21,200 nucleotides of DNA from positions 1 through 21,200 of the forward strand of contig NZ_ALCA01000094.1 of the NCBI RefSeq assembly GCF_000278725.1. The letters run 5' to 3'. Under the pieces are notes generated by a model. That model saw nothing but the letters and a program-made list of their open reading frames with translations, was not told the DNA's origin and did no database searches. Numbering within the stretch: the stretch's first letter is position 1; every line of letters begins with the position of its first letter. The DNA comes from Actinomyces sp. ICM47 (GTDB taxonomy: Bacteria > Actinomycetota > Actinomycetes > Actinomycetales > Actinomycetaceae). Position numbers and translations under genes: made by a program. Below, in pieces: positions 15,651-21,200 of this stretch.

Positions 15651-16715
15651 TTACCCACCAATACGGCTCATGGTGCGCGACGGGCGCGCAAAAGCATCAG
15701 TGTTGAGGCCGTGCGCGGCCGGCTTGACCCACATGGCATCGGCCCATCGCGCGGCAATCTGCGCATCGGAGCCACCCCCGCGCAGCAGATCGCGCAGCGA
15801 TGTTTCCTCCGTGGAAAAAAGGCAGGAACGCACCATGCCATCCGACGTCAGGCGCGTGCGATCACAGGCATTGCAGAAAGGATCAGACACGGAGGCGATA
15901 ACGCCGAGCCTCTTGGTCGGATCACCGTCAACGATCCAGCGCCCAGCCGGCGAGTGCGGATCCTCGCGCTGCGCGGGATCCAACGTGTGGCGAGTCCCCA
16001 TGATGTGCAGGATCTCGTCCGCCGTCAGAATGTTCTGACGATCCCAAGTGTCCACCGGACCAATCGGCATCTGCTCAATCACACGCAGCTCGATGCCCCG
16101 ATCCAGGCAGTAGTCAACCAGGTCGGGCAGGTCGGCCTCGTTCATGCCACGCAGCACGAGGGTGTTGACCTTGATCGGACTCAGGCCCGCGCGCGCGGCG
16201 GCCTCAATGCCCTCCAAGACGTCACCCAAGCGATCACGCCTCGTGATCGCCGCGTAGTGCTCACGGTCCAGCGAATCCAAGGAGATATTGACGCGGTCCA
16301 GACCCGCATCCCTCAATCCCTGGGCGCGCTTAGCCAGGCCCAGCGCATTCGTCGTCAGCGCCAGGTCAGGAGCCTGCCCTTCGTCGGTCCGAAGCTGGGA
16401 ACACTCCGCGATAATCCCTTCGAGGCCTCGGCGCAACAGCGGTTCGCCGCCCGTGAATCGAACCTGACGGATACCCAGCCGCTCGACACCGATGCGCACG
16501 AGGCGCACAACCTCCGCGTCGGTCAGCGTTTCCTCAGTGGGCAGCCAGTCCAAACCCTCGGGGGGCATGCAGTACGAGCAGCGCAGATTACAGCGATCCG
16601 TCAAAGAAACGCGCAGGTCACGGGCCACTCGACCGAAGGTGTCGACGAGCCGCAGCGGCGCCTCACATGCGGCCGCGTGTGCCACCTGATCGGCGGATAC
16701 AAACTCGACAGACAT
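15651..16715 (-). CDS. moaA: GTP 3',8-cyclase MoaA
   Basis: A radical-SAM enzyme that, with MoaC, converts GTP to cyclic pyranopterin monophosphate, the first step of Moco synthesis. The protein is 354 residues. The SAM cluster motif Cys42-x3-Cys46-x2-Cys49 is in TDRCNLRCSYCMPPEG, GGEP is at 89-92, and the second, substrate-binding cluster is Cys281-x2-Cys284-x13-Cys298. The C-terminus is the functional double glycine Gly353-Gly354. AGGG lies upstream of the ATG at 16715. It reads in the same direction as narK but is separated from it by 224 bases holding a candidate narK promoter. It is divergent from the alcohol dehydrogenase gene across a 169-base gap in which no convincing promoter was found. 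Confidence 0.97.
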   Translation of the reverse strand: MSVEFVSADQVAHAAACEAPLRLVDTFGRVARDLRVSLTDRCNLRCSYCMPPEGLDWLPTEETLTDAEVVRLVRIGVERLGIRQVRFTGGEPLLRRGLEGIIAECSQLRTDEGQAPDLALTTNALGLAKRAQGLRDAGLDRVNISLDSLDREHYAAITRRDRLGDVLEGIEAAARAGLSPIKVNTLVLRGMNEADLPDLVDYCLDRGIELRVIEQMPIGPVDTWDRQNILTADEILHIMGTRHTLDPAQREDPHSPAGRWIVDGDPTKRLGVIASVSDPFCNACDRTRLTSDGMVRSCLFSTEETSLRDLLRGGGSDAQIAARWADAMWVKPAAHGLNTDAFARPSRTMSRIGG

Positions 16716-16884
16716 GGCGACACCCTACCGCTTTTTACCCGGTCTTCGCCCTCCGAAATAGGTCACGTCGCCCCGAAACTGCCCCCGACCTCGTCGCCTG
16801 AGAGAAAACGAACAGTGGACAGCTCAGACGAAAACACCGCCGCCAGGATAGCGTGAGTGCACGAGAACCCGAGCGAGGAGCACC

Positions 16885-17925
16885 ATGCGCGCCGTCGTCA
16901 TGCACGAACCCGGCAACGTCACCGTCGAAGAGACGCCGATGCCCACCATCCTGGAACCCACGGACGCCATCATCAAGCTGGCCGCCACGTGCATCTGCGG
17001 ATCAGACCTGTGGCCCTACCGCGGTGCCCAGCCCGTCCACGAACAGCGCATGGGCCACGAGTACGTCGGCACCGTCGTCGAGGTCGGATCCGCCGTCACC
17101 ACCGTTCGCCCCGGCGATTTCGTCGTCGGTTCCTTCTGTATCTCCTGCGGCGAATGCCTCGTCTGCCGTACCGGCTACCCCTCGCGCTGCGCGACCGCGG
17201 CCGCCCAGGGTGACGCCTTCGTCGGCATGCGCGCCGGCGGCACACAGGCCGAGTACGCCCGCATCGCCCTCGCGGACGGCACGCTCGTCAAGACACCCGG
17301 CACGCCCACGCGCGAGCAGATCCCCTCACTCCTGGCAGCTTCCGACGTGCTCGGCACCGGCTGGTTCGCCGCCGACGAGGCCGGGGCAGGTCCCGGCACA
17401 ACCATCGTCGTCGTGGGTGACGGCGCAGTGGGCCTGGGCGCGATCATCGGTGCCCGCCAGCTGGGTGCCTCCCGCATCATCGCCATGTCGCGTCACGCGG
17501 ACCGACAGGCACTGGCCTGCGAGTTCGGCGCGACCGACATCGTGGAGGAGCGCGGTGAGGAAGGCATCGCCCGCGTGAAGGCACTGACCGGTGGCTTGGG
17601 GGCCGATGGCGTCGTGGAGGCCGTCGGCAACGAAGCATCGTTCGACCAGGCGCTGGGCTGCGTGCGCCCCGGTGGGCACCTGTCCTTCGTGGGCGTTCCC
17701 CACGGCGTCTCCCTCGACATGAGCCGCATGTTCGCCGCCGAGGTGCATATGTTCGGCGGACCCGCGCCCGTACGCAAGTACCTGCCGACCCTCATCAATC
17801 TGATCATTCGCGATGTCATTAACCCAGGTGCCGTCTTCGACATGGTCCTGCCCCTCGACCAGGCCGCCGAGGGCTACGCCGCCATGGACGAGCGCCGCGC
17901 CACGAAGGTTTTGCTGACCATCTGA
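16885..17925 (+). CDS. Zinc-dependent alcohol dehydrogenase (MDR family)
   Basis: A medium-chain dehydrogenase/reductase of 346 residues. The catalytic zinc site is represented by Cys38 (CGSD) and His58-Glu59 (GHEY). The structural zinc lobe has Cys88, Cys91, Cys94 and Cys102, with an extra Cys85. The Rossmann fold carries GDGAVGLG, and SRHADR after its second strand suggests preference for NADP(H). GAGGAG lies 5 bases before the ATG. The substrate cannot be read from sequence. It sits between moaA and moeA, yet nothing links it to Moco synthesis; it is probably a bystander, or an enzyme handling an aldehyde or alcohol under anaerobic conditions. Confidence 0.92.
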   Translation: MRAVVMHEPGNVTVEETPMPTILEPTDAIIKLAATCICGSDLWPYRGAQPVHEQRMGHEYVGTVVEVGSAVTTVRPGDFVVGSFCISCGECLVCRTGYPSRCATAAAQGDAFVGMRAGGTQAEYARIALADGTLVKTPGTPTREQIPSLLAASDVLGTGWFAADEAGAGPGTTIVVVGDGAVGLGAIIGARQLGASRIIAMSRHADRQALACEFGATDIVEERGEEGIARVKALTGGLGADGVVEAVGNEASFDQALGCVRPGGHLSFVGVPHGVSLDMSRMFAAEVHMFGGPAPVRKYLPTLINLIIRDVINPGAVFDMVLPLDQAAEGYAAMDERRATKVLLTI

Positions 17926-17981
17926 CGCTGCGCGCGTTACAGGCGCTGCTGGCGTGCCTAGCCTTGCTGGTGCTGCGGCCC

Positions 17982-18128
17982 TGATCCGCACGCAAACCCG
18001 CTATTCCGAGTCCCGGCCCCCTCATCCGCACGCAAACCCGCTATTCCGAACGTGGGCACCCCCGCCCACATGCGGATCAGGGGGTTTGCGTGCGGGACAG
18101 CGGGCTAATGGGTGGAATAGCGGGTTCC
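17982..18128. repeat. Mosaic of direct and inverted repeats before moeA
   Basis: The 311-base gap 17926-18235 has no gene. Two 26-base direct copies (17984-18009 and 18024-18049, period 40) begin ATCCGCACGC and end GCTATTCCGA. Fragments of the same unit recur inverted at 18071-18125: TGCGGATCAGGGGG, then GGGTTTGCGTGCGG, then GGAATAGCGGG. Between them is a hairpin at 18052-18069. CCCCCTCATCCGCA pairs with TGCGGATCAGGGGG at 13 of 14 positions to make a long stem around it. The ends show no transposase or target duplication. It may be a dispersed intergenic repeat that also stops transcription from the dehydrogenase gene. Confidence 0.7.
18052..18069 (+). terminator. GC hairpin downstream of the alcohol dehydrogenase gene
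   Basis: GTGGGC-ACCCCC-GCCCAC is a perfect 6-base stem with a 6-base loop at the centre of the larger inverted structure (18017-18084). It is the best candidate for a transcription end between the dehydrogenase gene and moeA, though no T-run follows. Confidence 0.4.
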
Positions 18129-18223
18129 CGTACCTCAACCGCCCCAGCTCAGCCACGGCCTCGACCGCTACCAGCGACAGCCCGCCCGGCCCGCAGCGGC
18201 CCGCCAACGGCCACCCGCGCCCG

Positions 18224-18236
18224 TACACTGGTGTTA
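18224..18236 (+). promoter_or_regulatory. Leaderless-type -10 element of moeA
   Basis: TACACT (18224-18229) ends six bases before the A of the moeA ATG, the position expected if transcription starts at the ATG itself. No ribosome binding site precedes the ATG. This matches leaderless genes of Actinobacteria with TANNNT boxes. No clear -35 is visible. Confidence 0.5.
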
Positions 18237-19525
18237 TGCATGATCCGACGCTGTCCACGATGGAGCACCGCGACCTGATTGAGGCGCTGGCATTCAGCCG
18301 CCTCCTGCCGCACGACACGCTGCCAGCCGAGGAGTGCCTGGGCCGTCGGCTGGCCACCGACCTCCACTCGCTGATTCCCCTGCCGCCGTTCACGAACTCG
18401 GCGATGGACGGCTTCGCCCTGCGCCGCGATGATCTGGCGGGCGAAGGCCCGTGGTCACTGCCGGTCGTGGCTGACATCCCGGCGGGCGATACGCGCGAGC
18501 ACCGCCTCGAGGCCGGTCAGGCGATGCGTATCATGACGGGCGCTCCCCTCCCCCAGGGCGCGGACACGGTCGTCAAGGTTGAGCACACGGACCACGCGGC
18601 CGGGGTTGCTCAGGCCCCCGCTTCCGTGGAGATTCGTGTCGCCCCGAAGCTGGGCGCGAACGTACGCGTCAAGGGTGAGGCCCTCGAAGCGGGTTCCCCG
18701 GTCCTCGAGGCGGGCTGCCTCCTGGATGGGACTGCGCTGGCGGCCGCGATTTCGGTGGGCCACGGGACCCTCGCGGTCCTGCCGCGCCCTCGCGTCCTCG
18801 TGGTGACGACGGGAACGGAACTCAGGCGCGCGGGCGAGGCACTGGAACGCGGCCAGATCCCCGACTCGAACGGCATCCTGCTGCGCGGCCTGGTGGAGGA
18901 CGCGGGCGGGCGGGTTGTCGCCAACCTGCGCACGGGTGACACGCCGGAGGAGCTGCGCCGCGCCCTCGACGAGGCGCCCGACGCTGACCTGGTGATCACC
19001 GCGGGCGGTATTTCGGCGGGTGCCTACGAGGTGGTGCGCCTGACGCTGGGCACGGACGCGGGCTTCCATCATGTCGCCCAGCAGCCGGGCGGCCCGCAGG
19101 GCGTGGGGGCGACGCCGGTGGGTCCACGCGGCCGCGAGACTCCGGTCATTTGTCTGCCCGGCAATCCGGTGTCGGTGTTCACGACGTTCCACATGTATGT
19201 GGCGGGTGCGCTGGCGGTCATGTCGGGCCTCGTGCACCCCGAGCGCGGCGCGACCGTCCCCTCCGCCGTCATGGCTCGCGCGCGCGTGGGGTGGGAGTCG
19301 CCGGAGGGCAAGACTCAGTTCATCCCGGTTCGTTTCGTCGACGAGGCTGGGACCTGTTCCGGGGACGAGGCCGGGGTCCGTTGGGTGGAGCCCGTGCACC
19401 CCCTGGGGTCGAAGTCGCACCTGGTGGCGTCTCTGGCGCACGCGCAGGGTATTGGCGTGGTGGCCCCGGAGTTCGGCGAGGTCGTGGCTGGCCAGGAGCT
19501 GGCCGTCGTCGCGCTGGTGGGTTGA
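18236..19525 (+). CDS. moeA: Molybdopterin molybdotransferase MoeA
   Basis: Inserts molybdate into adenylylated molybdopterin with release of AMP. The product is 429 residues from the ATG at 18236; the open frame upstream to 17954 runs through repeats and is not coding. Signatures include the N-terminal helix DLIEALAFSRLLP, LGRRLATDL, the active-site loop PFTNSAMDGFAL (51-62), IMTGAPLPQGADTVVKVE, the VVTTGTEL and GGISAGAYEVV motifs of the MogA-like domain, and LPGNPVSVF. A second ATG eight codons later is possible but would lose the leaderless geometry. moaC follows 119 bases downstream. Confidence 0.94.
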   Translation: MHDPTLSTMEHRDLIEALAFSRLLPHDTLPAEECLGRRLATDLHSLIPLPPFTNSAMDGFALRRDDLAGEGPWSLPVVADIPAGDTREHRLEAGQAMRIMTGAPLPQGADTVVKVEHTDHAAGVAQAPASVEIRVAPKLGANVRVKGEALEAGSPVLEAGCLLDGTALAAAISVGHGTLAVLPRPRVLVVTTGTELRRAGEALERGQIPDSNGILLRGLVEDAGGRVVANLRTGDTPEELRRALDEAPDADLVITAGGISAGAYEVVRLTLGTDAGFHHVAQQPGGPQGVGATPVGPRGRETPVICLPGNPVSVFTTFHMYVAGALAVMSGLVHPERGATVPSAVMARARVGWESPEGKTQFIPVRFVDEAGTCSGDEAGVRWVEPVHPLGSKSHLVASLAHAQGIGVVAPEFGEVVAGQELAVVALVG

Positions 19526-19552
19526 CGCGGCAGGCGACGAAGGGGCTACAGT
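19522..19552 (+). promoter_or_regulatory. Possible moaC promoter
   Basis: TTGACG (19522-19527) and TACAGT (19547-19552) lie 19 bases apart at the moeA stop, about 90 bases before moaC. The spacer is a little long, so this is a weak call. moaC could instead be read through from moeA. Confidence 0.3.
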
Positions 19553-19570
19553 CCCACAACGTGTGTGCCC

Positions 19571-19587
19571 CGATTGCCCCGCAATCG
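19571..19587 (+). other. Small hairpin in the moaC leader
   Basis: CGATTGC-CCC-GCAATCG is a perfect 7-base stem with a 3-base loop, 57 bases before the moaC start. It is not followed by T residues. It may fold in the leader RNA. It is far too small and unlike the known Moco RNA motif to be called a riboswitch. Confidence 0.35.
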
Positions 19588-19644
19588 ACGACGCACAACC
19601 CGCAATTTACATCTGGCAGTTGTCGCCATCGTGAAAGGAAACCT

Positions 19645-20118
19645 GTGAAGTTTACGCATTTGAACGACGAGGGTGCCGCCTACATGGTGGACGTGACCGC
19701 GAAGACCCCGACGGTTCGTCAGGCGAGCGCCGTGTGCCGCGTGGATTGTTCGCCCGAGGTCATGCAGGCGCTGCGCGACGGTACTGTCCCGAAGGGTGAC
19801 GTGCTGGCGGTGGCTCGTGTGGCCGGTATTTCCGCGGCGAAGCGCGTCCCGGAGCTGCTGCCCCTCGCGCACACGATTGGCGTGCACGGCTGCGCGGTGG
19901 ACCTGAGCTTGGAGGACGATCACGTGGCGATCCGCGCGACCGTGCGTACGGCTGATCGAACGGGCGTGGAGATGGAGGCGTTGACCTCAGTGACGGTCGC
20001 GGCTCTCGCGATCGTGGACATGGTCAAGGGCGTGGATCGCTCCGCCCGCATCGCCGAGGCAAAGATCGTTGCGAAGTCGGGTGGCCGCAGCGGCGACTGG
20101 GTACGCCCGGAGGACTGA
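19645..20118 (+). CDS. moaC: Cyclic pyranopterin monophosphate synthase MoaC
   Basis: Converts the MoaA product to cyclic pyranopterin monophosphate. The GTG at 19645 is the start, with AAAGGAA four bases upstream, giving 157 residues, the normal size. The long open frame upstream lies out of frame inside moeA and is not coding. Visible signatures are the YMVDVTAKTPTVRQA start, KGDVLAVARVAGISAAKRVPELLPLAH, and GVEMEALTSVTVAALAIVDMVKG with the conserved histidine, glutamate and lysine residues of the active site. It is convergent with mogA across a 159-base gap that holds a large stem-loop. Confidence 0.96.
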   Translation: MKFTHLNDEGAAYMVDVTAKTPTVRQASAVCRVDCSPEVMQALRDGTVPKGDVLAVARVAGISAAKRVPELLPLAHTIGVHGCAVDLSLEDDHVAIRATVRTADRTGVEMEALTSVTVAALAIVDMVKGVDRSARIAEAKIVAKSGGRSGDWVRPED

Positions 20119-20135
20119 TCGCTGGATTCTCACCG

Positions 20136-20186
20136 ACGAGGCGTGGGCCGCCCGGGGCGTTCGCGCTCGCCGGGCGGTCGCCTCGT
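20136..20186. terminator. Bidirectional stem-loop terminator between moaC and mogA
   Basis: A long interrupted stem: ACGAGGCG pairs with CGCCTCGT (8 bases), then a TGGG/T bulge, then CCGCCCGG with CCGGGCGG (8 bases), with a short inner loop. It lies 17 bases past the moaC stop and 91 bases past the mogA stop. The convergent layout and stem strength support termination in both directions. The rest of the gap (20187-20277) shows nothing else. Confidence 0.65.
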
Positions 20187-20277
20187 ACGAGGGGCGTGCG
20201 GTTACGATCCCGCGCGGGCGCGGGTTCACGCACGCGCGAATTCCCCGCACGCGAAGAAGTACGTGGAAGGGGTGCGC

Positions 20278-20769
20278 TCACGCGCGCGGGTGGTCTCCGC
20301 CGGCGAGCTGGTCGATGATGTGGGCGACGAGCGGCCCGATGACGGCAACGGCGTCGGTGACGCCGCCGCGGGAGCCGGGGGCGTTGACGACGAGCGCGCC
20401 CTCGTCAGATCGCGCCGTGACGCCGACGAGGCCTCGTGACAGGGCGGCTGAGGCGACGTTTTCTTCGCCGCGGCGTCGGATAGCGTCGGCGAGGCCGTCG
20501 ATGCGGGTGGCCAGGAGAGGCTCGGTGGCCTCGGGGGTGACGTCGCGAGGGGAGAGGCCGGTGCCGCCGGTTGTGAATACGAGGCGTGCGCCGGATGCGG
20601 CTGCGGACGTGATCGCGGCGCGGATGGCCTCGGCCTCGTCGGGGATGACGGTGACGGAGGCTTCCACGCCGTGCTCCGCGAGAAGGCGTGCGGCGAGGGG
20701 GCCGGAGAGGTCTTCAGCGGTGCCCGCGTGGCACCGGTCGGAGACAGTGATGACGCGCGCGGGGATCAT
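20278..20769 (-). CDS. mogA: MogA/MoaB-type molybdopterin adenylyltransferase
   Basis: Adenylylates molybdopterin to prepare it for metal insertion by MoeA. The product is 163 residues from the ATG at 20769. The start follows the stop of the upstream gene by one base (TGA-C-ATG) and begins with the family's ARVITVSDRCHAGTAEDLSG. The molybdopterin-binding loop TTGGTGLSPRDVTPEAT and the C-terminal PGSRGGVTDAV are present. MogA and MoaB are not reliably separable by sequence; in a genome making nitrate reductase either name describes the same reaction. No clear ribosome binding site is visible, which suggests coupling to the upstream gene. Confidence 0.9.
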   Translation of the reverse strand: MIPARVITVSDRCHAGTAEDLSGPLAARLLAEHGVEASVTVIPDEAEAIRAAITSAAASGARLVFTTGGTGLSPRDVTPEATEPLLATRIDGLADAIRRRGEENVASAALSRGLVGVTARSDEGALVVNAPGSRGGVTDAVAVIGPLVAHIIDQLAGGDHPRA

Positions 20770-20770
20770 G

Positions 20771-21200
20771 TCAGTGTCGGGCACTGCCGTCGCGGCGTGA
20801 GGAGCGGCGCGCGCGGATCCCGGAGATGACGGCGTCAACGTCGCTGAATTGGCGCGACGCGAGCTCGTAGTCGACGCGGCGTGCCTCTGGTTCGAAGGCC
20901 TGTGGCAGGGGGCGCTGCGTGCGCGTGGCGCTGCGCTGCTGGGCGCGCTGGGGGAACTGCGGCGGCGCGGGCGGCATGGATTCGGCGACGACCTCAACGA
21001 CCGGGGATGGGGGTTCGGGCAGGGCCGCGGCGTCGGGTCGCTTGGGCTGGGCGGGCGTGTAGGTCCCGGAGGGCGCGACCGCGGTAGGGCGCACGTGCAC
21101 GGGGCGGATCTTGGGCACGGACTTGGTGATGGGGCCGCGCGTGGCCTGGGGTGCCACGGCGGGCATGACGGGGGCGGCGCTGCGGTAGGGCGGCTGCGTC
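20771..21200 (-). CDS. Unrecognised proline-rich protein, C-terminal part (runs off the right edge)
   Basis: The frame is open to the window edge and its start is not seen; the ATG at 21166 is internal to the open frame. About 142 C-terminal residues are visible. Most are low-complexity Pro/Ala/Arg/Gln (such as MPPAPPQFPQRAQQRS). A more ordered tail follows (RRVDYELASRQFSDVDAVISGIRARR), ending in a basic SSRRDGSARH. No catalytic motif, signal or membrane segment is recognised. It is judged coding because its stop lies one base before the mogA start and its codons keep the high-GC third-position bias of the neighbours. The function is unknown. Confidence 0.6.
   Translation of the reverse strand, partial: TQPPYRSAAPVMPAVAPQATRGPITKSVPKIRPVHVRPTAVAPSGTYTPAQPKRPDAAALPEPPSPVVEVVAESMPPAPPQFPQRAQQRSATRTQRPLPQAFEPEARRVDYELASRQFSDVDAVISGIRARRSSRRDGSARH

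Noticed and set aside
17982..18128. An insertion sequence or transposon
   Set aside because: There is no transposase frame, no defined terminal inverted repeats and no target-site duplication. Only short rearranged repeat fragments are seen.
17954..18235. An N-terminal extension of moeA by 94 codons
   Set aside because: The extension runs through the mosaic repeats, has no family similarity, and the protein from 18236 already has the normal MoeA start and length.
19553..19644. A Moco riboswitch in the moaC leader
   Set aside because: The leader is short, with only a 7-base hairpin. The large conserved multi-stem Moco motif is not visible here or upstream of moaA.
19150..19644. An N-terminal extension of moaC by 165 codons
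   Set aside because: It lies inside moeA in another frame. The GTG at 19645 has a good ribosome binding site and gives the normal MoaC length.

Overview
The window is GC-rich DNA with closely packed genes, GTG starts, strong GGAGG-type ribosome binding sites and one likely leaderless gene, all typical of Actinobacteria. The gene content (respiratory nitrate reductase, a full molybdenum cofactor set, and secreted proteins with choline-binding-type repeats) suggests an oral or mucosal Actinomyces/Schaalia-type organism. The genus is an inference; no rRNA or tRNA gene is present to confirm it.

Layout. (1) 57-3866, minus strand: two tandem paralogous secreted proteins, each with a signal peptide, a metallo-beta-lactamase-fold domain closely resembling pneumococcal phosphorylcholine esterase Pce/CbpE, and a C-terminal array of aromatic 20-residue cell-wall-binding repeats (6 in one, 11 in the other). 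Each has its own copy of the same promoter. (2) 3945-6923, minus strand: mobA, moeB, moaE and a gene encoding an HTH regulator fused to a C-terminal MoaD ending in the Gly-Gly tail. A strong hairpin lies between the fusion gene and moaE. (3) 7216-15426, minus strand: narK-narG-narH-narJ-narI, a nitrate/nitrite transporter and a complete membrane-bound nitrate reductase with its chaperone. (4) 15651-16715, minus strand: moaA. (5) 16885-20118, plus strand: a zinc alcohol dehydrogenase, then moeA and moaC. A 311-base gap before moeA holds a mosaic of direct and inverted repeats. (6) 20278-21200, minus strand: mogA/moaB and the 3' part of an unrecognised proline-rich gene running off the right edge.

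How it fits together. MoaA and MoaC make the pyranopterin precursor. MoaD and MoaE, with MoeB charging MoaD, add the dithiolene sulfurs. MogA and MoeA adenylylate the product and insert molybdate. MobA adds GMP, giving the bis-MGD cofactor needed by NarG. NarJ assembles the enzyme and NarK brings nitrate in. Every dedicated step from GTP to bis-MGD is covered, but the only MoaD in the window is the one fused to the HTH regulator. That fusion is the most interesting feature: the sulfur-carrier state of the pathway could be read directly by a DNA-binding protein located between the Moco and nar genes. No mobile element, CRISPR array or structural RNA gene was found.
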